Shown here one piece after another: positions 1 to 8,236 of a stretch of DNA of 64,000 nucleotides. Location of the stretch: NCBI RefSeq assembly GCF_023703325.1, contig NZ_JAMQGM010000019.1, positions 62,001-126,000 on the forward strand, written 5' to 3'. Every line of letters starts with the position of its first letter. Position 1 is the stretch's first letter. A program made the translations under genes and the position numbers. The notes below the pieces were generated by a model, which worked only from the letters and a program-made list of their open reading frames with translations, did not search any database and was not told the DNA's origin. Origin of the DNA: Streptomyces meridianus (GTDB lineage Bacteria > Actinomycetota > Actinomycetes > Streptomycetales > Streptomycetaceae).

Positions 1-594
1 CCGCAGGGACAGCCGAGTGTGGTGCCGGACGACGGGCTGACGACCCGGCAGCGACGCAACCGGCCGCTGGTCGTGGTGCACACGGGTGCCGGGAAGGGCA
101 AGTCCACCGCAGCCTTCGGGCTCGCCCTGCGGGCCTGGAACCAGGGCTGGCCGATCGGGGTGTTCCAGTTCGTCAAGTCCGCGAAGTGGAAGGTCGGCGA
201 GGAGCGCGCGCTGCGGGTTCTCGGCGCCTCGGGCGAGGGCGGGACCGTCGCCTGGCACAAGATGGGCGAGGGCTGGTCGTGGGTGCAGCGCGACATCGCC
301 ACCAGTGAGGAGGCCGCCCGCGAGGGCTGGGAGCAGGTCAAGCGCGATCTCGCGGCGGAGACCCACCGGCTGTACGTCCTGGACGAGTTCGCGTACCCGA
401 TGCACTGGGGCTGGGTGGACACCGGCGAGGTGGTGTCGGTGCTGCGCGAGCGACCCGGCACGCAGCACGTGGTGATCACCGGCCGCAACGCGCCGCAGGC
501 GCTGGTGGACGCGGCCGACCTCGTCACCGACATGTCGAAGGTCAAGCATCCGATGGACGCCGGGCAGAAGGGCCAGAAGGGCATCGAGTGGTGA
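1..594 (+). CDS. cobO: Cob(I)yrinic acid a,c-diamide adenosyltransferase, 5' end outside window
   Basis: CobA/BtuR-type ATP:corrinoid adenosyltransferase, which attaches the adenosyl group of ATP to Co(I) corrinoids. Seen: P-loop HTGAGKGKST near the N terminus, the VFQFVKSAKWKVGEE block, and the conserved acidic stretch YVLDEFAYP followed by VITGRNAP. The frame is open from base 1 and reads PQGQPSV before the first GTG at 19. Family N termini look like this, so the real start is probably one codon before the window and the gene is nearly complete (about 198 aa). Its stop overlaps the start of cobB, which implies translational coupling in the cobalamin operon. Confidence 0.95.
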   Translation, partial: PQGQPSVVPDDGLTTRQRRNRPLVVVHTGAGKGKSTAAFGLALRAWNQGWPIGVFQFVKSAKWKVGEERALRVLGASGEGGTVAWHKMGEGWSWVQRDIATSEEAAREGWEQVKRDLAAETHRLYVLDEFAYPMHWGWVDTGEVVSVLRERPGTQHVVITGRNAPQALVDAADLVTDMSKVKHPMDAGQKGQKGIEW

Positions 595-1988
595 CCGGCT
601 CGATCCCGAGACTCGTGATCGCCGCACCGGCCTCCGGCAGCGGCAAGACGACCGTGGCGACCGGCCTGATGGCCGCCTTCGCCGAGCGCGGCCTCGCCGT
701 CTCCCCGCACAAGGTGGGACCGGACTACATCGACCCGGGCTACCACGCGCTGGCCACGGGCAGGCCGGGCCGCAACCTGGACGCCCGGCTGTGCGGCCCG
801 GAGCTGATGGCTCCGCTGTTCCTGCACGGCGCTGCCGGGTCCCGACTGGCCGTCGTCGAGGGCGTGATGGGCCTCTACGACGGCGCCGCCGGACAGGGCG
901 AACTGGCATCGACCGCGCAGGTCGCGAAGCTGCTGCGGGCCCCGGTGGTGCTGGTGGTGGACGCCTCCTCGCAGGCCCGGTCGGTGGCCGCGCTCGTGCA
1001 CGGGTTCGCCTCCTGGGATCCGCAGGTGCGCATCGGCGGGGTGGTCCTCAACCAGGTCGCCTCGGACCGGCACGAGGCGATGCTCCGTGAGGCGCTGGAC
1101 GAGTCCGGGGTCCCGGTGCTCGGCGTGCTGCGCCGCGACGAGCGGATCGGCACGCCCTCGCGGCATCTGGGTCTGGTACCGGTGGCCGAACGGCGGGCGG
1201 AGGCCGTGGAGTCGGTGGCGTCCCTGGCCGCGCGGGTGCGGGAGGGCTGCGACCTGGACGCACTGCTCGCCCTGGCCCGTACCGCCCCGGCACTCGACGC
1301 CCGGGCGTGGGACCCGGCAGCGGAGGGTTCCGCAGGGCCCGGCCGTCCGGTGGTCGCCGTCGCCGCGGGCCCGGCGTTCACCTTCGCGTACGCCGAGCAC
1401 ACGGAGCTGCTGTCGGCGGCCGGGGCGCGGGTCGTCCCGTTCGATCCGCTGCGCGACGAGGGGCTGCCGGAGCGGACCGCCGGGCTGGTCATCGGCGGCG
1501 GTTTCCCCGAGGTGTACGGCCCGGAGCTGTCCGCGAACGCCACCCTGCGCACGGCCGTCGCCCGGCTGGCGGCCTCGGGGGCGCCGGTGGCGGCGGAGTG
1601 CGCGGGACTGCTGTATCTGGCCCGGTCGTTGGACGGGCTGCCCATGTGCGGGGTGCTGGATGCCGAGGCCCGGATGTCGCAGCGGCTCACCCTGGGTTAC
1701 CGCGACGTCGTCGCGCTCGGCGACAGCGCACTCTTCCCGGCCGGGACCCGGGTCGCCGGCCACGAGTTCCACCGCACGCTGCTGGAACCGGCCGCCGGAC
1801 CGGCACCGGCCTGGGGCGTCACCGGGCCGCAACGGCGGGTGGAGGGCTTCGTGCAGGACGGCGTGCACGCCTCCTACGTGCATGTGCACTGGGCCGGTGT
1901 CCCCGGCACGGCCCGCAGATTCGTCGGACGGTGCACAGAGCTCTCCGAGAACACCGAGAACACCGAGCACGCCGAGAACGGGGAGTGA
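591..1988 (+). CDS. cobB: Cobyrinate a,c-diamide synthase
   Basis: ATP-dependent glutamine amidotransferase that amidates the a and c carboxylates of (hydrogeno)byrinic acid. Seen: N-terminal P-loop APASGSGKTT, HKVGPDYIDPGYH, and EGVMGLYDG; the C-terminal half is a class I glutaminase domain with nucleophile Cys in AAECAGLLYL and a closing histidine region HASYVHVHW. About 465 aa, normal for the family. GTG 591 overlaps the cobO stop by 4 nt (GTGA); GTG 588 is an equally in-frame alternative. The C terminus carries an unusual TENTENTEH tail made by a 9-bp tandem repeat. Confidence 0.95.
   Translation: MTGSIPRLVIAAPASGSGKTTVATGLMAAFAERGLAVSPHKVGPDYIDPGYHALATGRPGRNLDARLCGPELMAPLFLHGAAGSRLAVVEGVMGLYDGAAGQGELASTAQVAKLLRAPVVLVVDASSQARSVAALVHGFASWDPQVRIGGVVLNQVASDRHEAMLREALDESGVPVLGVLRRDERIGTPSRHLGLVPVAERRAEAVESVASLAARVREGCDLDALLALARTAPALDARAWDPAAEGSAGPGRPVVAVAAGPAFTFAYAEHTELLSAAGARVVPFDPLRDEGLPERTAGLVIGGGFPEVYGPELSANATLRTAVARLAASGAPVAAECAGLLYLARSLDGLPMCGVLDAEARMSQRLTLGYRDVVALGDSALFPAGTRVAGHEFHRTLLEPAAGPAPAWGVTGPQRRVEGFVQDGVHASYVHVHWAGVPGTARRFVGRCTELSENTENTEHAENGE
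1947..1982 (+). repeat. Four 9-bp tandem units at the 3' end of cobB
   Basis: Units GAGAACACC, GAGAACACC, GAGCACGCC and GAGAACGGG lie in frame and encode an acidic/polar Glu-Asn-Thr tail after the last conserved block of CobB. This looks like recent slippage expansion and lies outside the catalytic domains. Confidence 0.7.
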
Positions 1989-1996
1989 GGTACGGC

Positions 1997-2728
1997 ATGA
2001 ACGGGCTGTTGACCGGGGTCGGGGTCGGCCCCGGCGATCCGGAACTGGTCACCGTCAAGGGCGTGAACGCGCTGCGGGAGGCCGCCGTCGTGGTGGTCCC
2101 GGTGATGGAGGACGGCGGAACGGGACGGGCCGAGGCCACGGTGCTGCACTACGTGGACCCGGCGAAGGTGGTCCGCGTCGTCTTCGCGCTGAACGAGCGC
2201 GGCGACCGGGCCCGGCGCGAGCGCGCGTGGGACGCGGCGGGCCACCGGGTCGCCGGACTGCTGCGCGAGCACGGCTCGGTGGCGTTCGCGACCATCGGCG
2301 ACCCCAACGTGTACTCCACGTTCACGTACCTCGCGCAGACCGTGGCGGAACTCGTGCCGGGCACCGGCGTGCGGACCGTCCCGGGGATCACGGCGATGCA
2401 GGACCTGGCCGCGCGCAGCGGCGCGGTGCTCACCGAGGGCACCGAGCCGCTGACCCTGGTACCGGTGACCGCGGGGTCCGCGGTGCTGAGGGAGGCACTG
2501 GAGGGTCCGGGAACCGTCGTCGCCTACAAGTTCGGGCGGCTGGCCGACGAGGTGGCCGGCGCACTGCGCGACACCGGCCGCACCGAGGGCGCGGTGTGGG
2601 GGTCGGCGCTCGGCCTGCCCGGGGAGTCGATCCGCCGGGCGGCCGAACCGGCGGGCGGGCCGCTGCCGTACCTGTCCACGCTCATCGCCCCCGCCCGGCG
2701 CGAGGACGGACGCGGAGGCAAGCTGTGA
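1997..2728 (+). CDS. cobI: Precorrin-2 C20-methyltransferase
   Basis: SAM-dependent tetrapyrrole methyltransferase making precorrin-3A from precorrin-2. Seen: N-terminal GVGVGPGDPELVTVKG (the family's glycine-rich SAM loop), central GDPNVYSTFTYL, and TVPGITAMQDLAARSG. 243 aa, typical length. ATG 1997 follows the cobB stop by 8 nt with GGGAGTGAGG upstream, which supports this start. The stop overlaps a possible GTG start of cobM. Confidence 0.9.
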   Translation: MNGLLTGVGVGPGDPELVTVKGVNALREAAVVVVPVMEDGGTGRAEATVLHYVDPAKVVRVVFALNERGDRARRERAWDAAGHRVAGLLREHGSVAFATIGDPNVYSTFTYLAQTVAELVPGTGVRTVPGITAMQDLAARSGAVLTEGTEPLTLVPVTAGSAVLREALEGPGTVVAYKFGRLADEVAGALRDTGRTEGAVWGSALGLPGESIRRAAEPAGGPLPYLSTLIAPARREDGRGGKL

Positions 2729-2814
2729 CCGCTTCCGCCGACCGCGCCGCCGACCGCACAACCGACGGCACCCGAACCGGGACCGAGAACCCGGCGACGA
2801 ACAGGAACCCCACC

Positions 2815-3669
2815 ATGCCCGAACGGCCCTGCGGCAAGGTGACGTTCGTGGGCGCCGGCCCCGGCGCCGCGGACCTGCTGACCTTCCGCGCCGCCCGCGC
2901 CCTCGCCGACGCCGACGTGGTCGTCTGGGCGGCCAGCCTGGTGCAGGCCGAAGTCCTCGACCACGCCCGCGCGGACGCGGAGGTGCTGGACTCCGCGGCC
3001 ATGTCCCTGGAGGACGTCCTCGCCGTCTACCGGCGGGCGGTGCGGGACGGGCTGCACGTCGCCCGCGTGCACTCCGGTGATCCCGCGCTGTGGGGCGGCA
3101 CGCAGGAACAGCTCGACCGGTGCGTGGAGATGGGCCTGGAGGTCGAGGTGGTGCCGGGGGTCTCCGCGTTCTCCGCCGTCGCCGCGATCGCCCGGCGGGA
3201 GCTGACGATCCCCGAGGTCGCCCAGTCGGTGATCCTGACCCGGCTCGGCGGCGGGAAGACGCCGATGCCTCCCGGCGAGGAGGTCCGGGAGTTCGCCCGG
3301 CACGGCACCACCATGGCGCTGTTCCTCTCCGCCGCCCGCTCCGGCCGGCTGGCCGCGGAACTCCTCGAGGGCGGCTACCCGGAGGACACTCCGGTGGTCG
3401 TCGCCCACCAGGCCACCTGGCCGGAGGAACTGGTGGTGCGCTGCACCGTCGGCACGCTGGAGGAGACGGTCAAGGAACACCGGCTGTGGAAGCACACGCT
3501 GTTCCTCGTCGGCCCGGCCCTGTCGGCCTCCGGCACCCGCTCGCACCTCTACCACCCGGGCCACTTCCACGGATTCCGCCGGGCCGACCCGGCCGCGCGC
3601 CGGGCGCTGCGCGGGCGGGCGGTCCCCGGCGCCGACGGGCCGCGCGGCGGAGCGGGGCACCGGCCGTGA
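2815..3669 (+). CDS. cobM: Precorrin-4 C11-methyltransferase
   Basis: SAM-dependent methylation of precorrin-4 at C11 (CobM/CbiF). Seen: VTFVGAGPGAADLLTFRAARAL, HSGDPALWGGTQEQ, VVPGVSAFSAVAA, and LFLSAARSGRLAAEL, all diagnostic of this family. 284 aa from ATG 2815. An in-frame GTG at 2725 overlaps the cobI stop (GTGA) and would add 30 polar residues without homology character. Either the start is 2725 for translational coupling or ATG 2815 is used; the conserved domain begins only after 2815, so I prefer that. The stop overlaps the cobL GTG by 4 nt. Confidence 0.92.
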   Translation: MPERPCGKVTFVGAGPGAADLLTFRAARALADADVVVWAASLVQAEVLDHARADAEVLDSAAMSLEDVLAVYRRAVRDGLHVARVHSGDPALWGGTQEQLDRCVEMGLEVEVVPGVSAFSAVAAIARRELTIPEVAQSVILTRLGGGKTPMPPGEEVREFARHGTTMALFLSAARSGRLAAELLEGGYPEDTPVVVAHQATWPEELVVRCTVGTLEETVKEHRLWKHTLFLVGPALSASGTRSHLYHPGHFHGFRRADPAARRALRGRAVPGADGPRGGAGHRP

Positions 3670-4973
3670 TCAGTGTCATCGGCACGGGCACGGGTGCTCC
3701 GCTGCCCGCCGGGGCCGCGGAAGTCCTGGCCTCGGCGCGGCTCGTGGTGGGAGCCCGGCGTCATCTCGACGCCGTCGCGCTGCCGTCGGGCGCGCGCCGG
3801 ATCGTCCTCGGCCCGCTCGCCCCCGCGATCGACGCCGTGGAGGAACGCCTGAGGACCGCGGCGCCGGCCGGCCCGGGCGAGGTGGTGGTCCTCGCCTCCG
3901 GCGACCCCGGGTTCTTCGGCATCGTCCGGGCTCTGGCCAGGCGCTTCGGCGCCGCCGCCCTCGACGTCCACCCGGCCGCACCGTCCGTGGCGGTCGCCTT
4001 CGCCCGCATCGGCCTGCCCTGGGACGACGCCGTGGTGGTCAGCGCGCACGGCCGCGACCCCCGCACGGCCGTCAACGTCTGCCGGGCGCACCCCAAGACG
4101 GCCGTGCTGACCGGACCGGGCGCGGGCCCCGGCGAACTAGGCGCGGCACTGGCCGGAACCGGGCTGGAACGCACCCTGGTCGTGGCCTCACGCCTGGGTG
4201 ACCCGGCCGGTGAGCGCGTGGAACGGCTGACCCCGGACGAGGCCGCCGCCCGCAGCTGGCCGGAGGACGTCTCCGTCGTCCTGTGCCTCGACGAGGGCCG
4301 GGCGTACCCGCCCGGCGCGTCGCTGACGGCGGCGGGCGCCCTGCGTCCGCCCGGTCAATGGGCCCTTCCCGAGGCCGACTTCGAGCATCGCGCCTCCCTC
4401 GTCACCAAGTACGAGGTGCGGGCGCTCGCCCTGGCCCGCCTCGGCCCAGGGCTCGGCGACCTGGTGTGGGACGTCGGCGCGGGCTCGGGCTCGGTCGCGG
4501 TGGAGTGCGCCCGGTTCGGGGCGGCCGCGGTGGCCGTCGAGAAGTCCGCGGACGACGTCCGCCGGATCCGGGCGAATGCCGCCGCACACGGTGCGGACGT
4601 TCAGGTCGTGCACGGCGAGGCACCGCACGCTCTGGCCGGACTCCCCGCCCCGGACGCCGTGTTCGTCGGCGGCGGCGGCCGGGATCTGGCCGCGATCACC
4701 GCAGCGTGCGCCGGACGCGCGCGGCGCAGCGTCGTGGTCGCGCTCGCGTCCCTGGACCGGGTGCCGGCCGCCCGTGCCGCGCTGGAGGAGGCGGGCCTGG
4801 CGACGGACGGGGCGCTGCTCCAGTCGTCCCGGCTGGCCCCGCTGCCCGGTGGGGTGTCGCGGCTGGCCGCGGCCAACCCGGTCTTCCTGCTGTGGGGCAC
4901 GCGCCCCGCGGCGGGCCCGACTCCCGGCAGCCCCGGACGGGCTGCCTCCGGAACCGAAGGAGCATCGACTTGA
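3666..4973 (+). CDS. cobL: Precorrin-6B methylase, CbiE-CbiT fusion (C5,15-methyltransferase, decarboxylating)
   Basis: Bifunctional enzyme: the N-terminal CbiE-type methylase (VIGTGTGAPLP, ASGDPGFFGIVRAL, VHPAAPSVAVAFARIGLPW) and the C-terminal CbiT domain (LVWDVGAGSGSVAVECAR, VFVGGGGRDLAAI) methylate C5 and C15 and decarboxylate the ring-C acetate. 435 aa from GTG 3666. The last codon and the TGA stop (4968-4973) include bases of the inserted TnpB element end, which starts at about 4970. The present C terminus is therefore created by the insertion; conserved CbiT blocks are intact, so function is probably kept. Confidence 0.92.
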   Translation: MISVIGTGTGAPLPAGAAEVLASARLVVGARRHLDAVALPSGARRIVLGPLAPAIDAVEERLRTAAPAGPGEVVVLASGDPGFFGIVRALARRFGAAALDVHPAAPSVAVAFARIGLPWDDAVVVSAHGRDPRTAVNVCRAHPKTAVLTGPGAGPGELGAALAGTGLERTLVVASRLGDPAGERVERLTPDEAAARSWPEDVSVVLCLDEGRAYPPGASLTAAGALRPPGQWALPEADFEHRASLVTKYEVRALALARLGPGLGDLVWDVGAGSGSVAVECARFGAAAVAVEKSADDVRRIRANAAAHGADVQVVHGEAPHALAGLPAPDAVFVGGGGRDLAAITAACAGRARRSVVVALASLDRVPAARAALEEAGLATDGALLQSSRLAPLPGGVSRLAAANPVFLLWGTRPAAGPTPGSPGRAASGTEGAST

Positions 4974-4979
4974 CATCCT

Positions 4980-4999
4980 CCCCTCCCTGGAGGGAGGGG
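4980..4999 (-). repeat. Right-end hairpin of the TnpB element (likely 3' part of omega/reRNA)
   Basis: CCCCTCCCT and AGGGAGGGG form a near-perfect hairpin 9 nt beyond the tnpB stop, followed on the minus strand by AGGATGTCAA at the element end. In characterised TnpB systems the guide RNA scaffold overlaps the 3' end of tnpB and this right-end hairpin. Transcription past 4970 would add a guide copied from the antisense of the cobL 3' end. The RNA itself is inferred. Confidence 0.65.
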
Positions 5000-5008
5000 A
5001 TTCATGGC

Positions 5009-6229
5009 TCAGGCTGCCTCCGGGAGCAGCGCTCCCGGGGGTCTTACGCCCTCGGCACCAGCCGGGTTGAGACCAGCCCGGACCAGCATCACGCGGGCGG
5101 AGTTCTTGTCCCTGGGGGATACGACTCCGCACGCGGTGCAGGTGTAGGTACGTTCCGAAAGAGGAAGTGCGTGCTTGGTTCTCGCTCCGCACGCCGCGCA
5201 GTCCATGGTGGTGTGTGCGGGGTGCACGAGACGCACATCGCGTCCGTGCTTGCGGCCCATCTCGATCAGGGCCGTCTTCGTGGCGCCGATCGCCGGGTCG
5301 GCGGCTTTGCGGGCCATGGTGGTCTTGGCCAAGAACTTCGGCCGGAAGTCCTCGACGGCGATCGCGTCATGGTCCCGGACGGCCTTCTTCGCCCACTTGC
5401 GGGCAGTGTCCTGCCGCTGCCGGGCGACCTTCTTGTGCAGCTTCGCGGTCTGCGCCTGGGCCTGCCGGTAACCCTCGGACGCGGCCTGCCCCTTGGCGGG
5501 CCGCCGCCGGGCCATCATCCGCTGATAGCGCGCGAGGCGCCGAGCGGCGTTCTTCCCGTGCTGGACATGGGGGAGGTCGTGGGCGTCGCTCGTGGTGGTG
5601 GCGGTCTCCCTGACGCCCCAGTCCACGCCGAGGATGCGGCCCGTCGCGGGAAGCGGCTGGGTCTCGGTGGCGACGACGAAGGAGGCGTACCAGTGGCCGA
5701 TGGAGTCCTGGTACACGCGTACCGAGGAGGGTACGGCCGGCAGTTCGCGGGACCACACCACCGTCAGGACGATGCCGCCCGCGAGGTGCAGGCGGCCGTC
5801 CTTGAGGCGGAAGCCCCGGGTGGTGTAGTTCAGCGTGGGCGGCGCGTCACGCTTCCGCTTGATCCGGGGCATCCCTGCGCGCTGCCACATCGGCAGCCCG
5901 GCCTTGATGTCCTTCATCGCCTTGGCGCGGGACTTCGCGAAGTCCCGGACGGTCTGCTGCTGCGGCACCGAGGCGCCCTCACGAAGCCATGCCATCGCAG
6001 TGCGGGCATCGGTCAGCATCCTGTCGAGCTGAGCCGGGCCGCACGTCGCTTTCTCGGCCGCATCCCGGTTCAGGGCGTGGACCTTGCGGGGCATGGCCAC
6101 GCATTCGTTCCAGATCCACCGGCAACGTGCCCACTCGGCCATGAGACCGGCGCGGGCGGCCGACGACACGCGGAGCCGGTGGGTGTACCGGGCATGCCCG
6201 GCATCCTCCGCCTTCGCTTCCGTCGTCAT
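5009..6229 (-). CDS. tnpB: TnpB (OrfB) RNA-guided nuclease-like protein
   Basis: 406 aa from ATG 6229. Seen: RuvC-like acidic residues in ILGVDWGV (D about 203), AVEDF (E about 293) and SPRDKNSARVM (D about 374), plus a zinc ribbon CAACG...CTACG (Cys about 344, 347, 364, 367), so the catalytic triad and Zn finger look intact. N-terminal basic helix region RCRWIWNECV matches OrfB_HTH. A TTG at 6277 would add 16 residues without family character, so ATG is preferred. It is divergent to the cob operon. Known for the family: RNA-guided DNA cleavage at TAM-flanked targets that maintains the element. Confidence 0.9.
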   Translation of the reverse strand: MTTEAKAEDAGHARYTHRLRVSSAARAGLMAEWARCRWIWNECVAMPRKVHALNRDAAEKATCGPAQLDRMLTDARTAMAWLREGASVPQQQTVRDFAKSRAKAMKDIKAGLPMWQRAGMPRIKRKRDAPPTLNYTTRGFRLKDGRLHLAGGIVLTVVWSRELPAVPSSVRVYQDSIGHWYASFVVATETQPLPATGRILGVDWGVRETATTTSDAHDLPHVQHGKNAARRLARYQRMMARRRPAKGQAASEGYRQAQAQTAKLHKKVARQRQDTARKWAKKAVRDHDAIAVEDFRPKFLAKTTMARKAADPAIGATKTALIEMGRKHGRDVRLVHPAHTTMDCAACGARTKHALPLSERTYTCTACGVVSPRDKNSARVMLVRAGLNPAGAEGVRPPGALLPEAA

Positions 6230-6291
6230 GCCCGACAACCTATCCGGGAGCACTGACAGTTGAGAGTTCTTGATCAAGTGGCCTACCTAAC

Positions 6292-6413
6292 CACCACCGT
6301 GGTGAACGCCGAATCGCCCTGGCGGCGATTCGCCTTTCCCTGCCCTGCTCCGCAGGAGCTTCGTTTCTCCCCCGCAAGCGGGAGGCACCCCCACCCCGGC
6401 CTTCAGGCCGGGG
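6292..6413. repeat. Cluster of palindromes at the left-end side of the TnpB element
   Basis: Five short inverted repeats in about 120 bp: CACCAC-C-GTGGTG (6292-6304), GAATCGCC with GGCGATTC (6311-6331), GCTCC-GCA-GGAGC around 6347-6359, CCCGC-AA-GCGGG around 6370-6381, and CCCCGGCC-TTCA-GGCCGGGG (6394-6413). The last is the probable left-end structure recognised by the absent TnpA. They sit upstream of tnpB and between cobL and cbiG-cobJ, so they could also weaken read-through of the cob mRNA. Confidence 0.6.
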
Positions 6414-6432
6414 CATCCACGAAGGAGATCTG

Positions 6433-8163
6433 GTGATCGGCCTCATCTCCGCCACCGCCGCGGGCGCCGCCGCCCGCGACCGGCTGGCCGCCGCGTGGCC
6501 GGACCGTACCCGGGTCTACGACGGGCCGGTCCGCGCGGCCGTGGAGCTCGCGTTCGCCGAGTGCGGCCGACTGGTCTGCTTCCTGGCCGCCGGTGCGGTC
6601 GTCCGGCTGACCGCCCCGCTGCTCGCGGACAAGGAGACCGACCCGGGTGTGGTGTGCGTCGACGAGGCCGGGCGGCACGCCGTCGCCCTGCTGGGCGGCC
6701 ACGCGGGCGGTGCGAACGACCTGGCCGAGGCCGTGGCCGAGGTGCTGCCGGGCTGCCGGCCGGTGGTGACGACGGCGACCGACGCGGTGCACCTGCCCGG
6801 CCTGGACACCCTGGGGTGGCCGGTCGAGGGCGCGGTGGCCGCGGTGACCCGGGCAATCCTCGACGGGCGGCCGGTCGCGCTGCGCTCCGACGTCACCTGG
6901 CCGCTGCCCGCGCTCCCGGTCAACGTCCGCCCCGGTACGGCGGGTTCGGCACAGGACGCGGCGGCTCTGTACGTCACCGATCGAGCCATGGAACCGGACG
7001 CGCACACCGCTGTGCTGCGCCCGCCGTCCCTCGTCGTCGGTGTCGGTGCCAGCCGAGGGGCCCCGGCCGACGAGGTCCTCGGGCTCGTCGCGGAGACGCT
7101 GGCCGATGCGGGCCTGTCCGCGCGTTCCGTCACTGCCCTGGCGACCGTGGACGCCAAGGCCGGCGAGCCCGGTCTGGTCGAGGCGGCCCGCCGGCTCGGC
7201 GTGGAGCTGCGGACCTTCCCGGCGCCGGAACTGGCCGCGGTGGAGGTGCCCAACCCGTCCGGGGCCCCGCTCGCGGCGGTGGGCACACCGAGCGTCGCCG
7301 AGGCCGCCGCGCTGCTCGAGGCCGGGCCCGGGGCCGAACTGCCGGCCGCCAAGCGGAAGTCCGCGCCTCGTGGCCGCCCGGCGATGGCCACGGCGGCCGT
7401 CGCCCGCAGGAGGCCGCGAGGCCGGCTCGCCGTCGTCGGCCTGGGCCCGGGCGCCCGTGACCTGCTCACCCCGCGGGCCCGCGACGAACTGCGGCGGGCG
7501 TCGACCGTCGTGGGGCTCGACCAGTACGTGGATCAGATCCGCGATCTGCTGCGCCCGGGAACCCGGGTGCTGGAGTCGGGGCTCGGCGCCGAGGAGGAGC
7601 GGGCCCGCACGGCCGTCGCGGAGGCCCGCGCGGGTCATGCGGTGGCGCTGGTCGGCAGCGGAGACGCCGGGGTGTACGCAATGGCCTCCCCAGCGCTGGC
7701 GGAGGCCACGACCGCACCGGACGGCTCGGGGATCGACGTCGTGGGGGTTCCGGGCGTGACCGCGGCCCTCGCGGCGGCGGCCGTCCTCGGCGCCCCGCTC
7801 GGCCACGACCACGTGTACATCAGCCTGTCGGACCTGCACACGCCCTGGGAGGTCATCGAGCGGCGGGTGCGAGCCGCCGCGGAGGCGGACCTCGTCGTGA
7901 CGTTCTACAACCCGCGCAGCCGGGGCCGGGACTGGCAGTTGCCGAAGGCGCTCGGCATCCTCGCCGAGCACCGCGCACCCGGGACCCCGGTCGGCGTGGT
8001 GCGCAACGCCAGCCGCCCCGACGAGCGCACCCTGCTCACCACGCTCGCCGCACTCGATGCCGGGGTGGTCGACATGATGACGGTGCTCCTCGTCGGCAAC
8101 ACCGCTTCCCGCGATGTCGCGGGACGGATGGTGACCCCCCGCGGCTACCGGTGGCAGACCTGA
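6433..8163 (+). CDS. cobJ: CbiG/CobE - precorrin-3B C17-methyltransferase CobJ fusion
   Basis: 576 aa. Residues 1 to about 300 are CbiG-like (ISATAAGAAARDRL, FLAAGAVVRLTAPLL with GGHAGGANDLA, and VGVGASRGAPADEV in the C-terminal CbiG/CobE part). From about residue 335 it is a CobJ/CbiH methylase (LAVVGLGPGARDLLTPRAR, VGSGDAGVYAMASPALAE, FYNPRSRGRDWQLPKA). CobJ methylates C17 with ring contraction; such fusions are common in actinobacteria. GTG 6433 has GAAGGAG 6 nt upstream, a ribosome site lying right at the edge of the inserted TnpB element. Expression must read through the element or use a promoter within it. Confidence 0.93.
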   Translation: MIGLISATAAGAAARDRLAAAWPDRTRVYDGPVRAAVELAFAECGRLVCFLAAGAVVRLTAPLLADKETDPGVVCVDEAGRHAVALLGGHAGGANDLAEAVAEVLPGCRPVVTTATDAVHLPGLDTLGWPVEGAVAAVTRAILDGRPVALRSDVTWPLPALPVNVRPGTAGSAQDAAALYVTDRAMEPDAHTAVLRPPSLVVGVGASRGAPADEVLGLVAETLADAGLSARSVTALATVDAKAGEPGLVEAARRLGVELRTFPAPELAAVEVPNPSGAPLAAVGTPSVAEAAALLEAGPGAELPAAKRKSAPRGRPAMATAAVARRRPRGRLAVVGLGPGARDLLTPRARDELRRASTVVGLDQYVDQIRDLLRPGTRVLESGLGAEEERARTAVAEARAGHAVALVGSGDAGVYAMASPALAEATTAPDGSGIDVVGVPGVTAALAAAAVLGAPLGHDHVYISLSDLHTPWEVIERRVRAAAEADLVVTFYNPRSRGRDWQLPKALGILAEHRAPGTPVGVVRNASRPDERTLLTTLAALDAGVVDMMTVLLVGNTASRDVAGRMVTPRGYRWQT

Positions 8164-8236
8164 TGCCGCCGCCCCGCTCCGCACGGCCCGTGCCGTCGTC
8201 CGCAACCACCCCGCGTATGCCGTTTCGAGGAGAATC

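Larger units (their letters stand above)
4970..6420 (-). mobile_element. IS605/IS1341-type element carrying tnpB only, inserted in the cobalamin operon
   Basis: The element lies between cobL and cbiG-cobJ, genes that otherwise run without gaps. On the minus strand it holds tnpB and ends in a hairpin followed by GAGGATGTCAA, the usual right-end form of this family (TTGACATCC at 4970 on the plus strand). The left-end side (6292-6413) is packed with short palindromes. No Y1 tnpA transposase is present, so it is an IS1341-like, tnpA-less derivative. The left boundary is uncertain (about 6414-6420). An 8-bp CGAAGGAG occurs on both sides (4955-4962 and 6420-6427), although the family normally makes no target duplication. 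Confidence 0.85.

Noticed and set aside
1..600. Cobalamin riboswitch
   Set aside because: The operon's 5' end lies outside the window and no B12-box structure is seen inside it.
1087..3669. Single 860-residue reading of cobB-cobI-cobM region
   Set aside because: Only its last part is CobM; the rest is a shadow of cobB and cobI.
6292..6413. Palindrome cluster as the TnpB guide RNA
   Set aside because: In known TnpB elements the guide RNA comes from the right end at the tnpB 3' side, here near 4970-5100, not from the left end.
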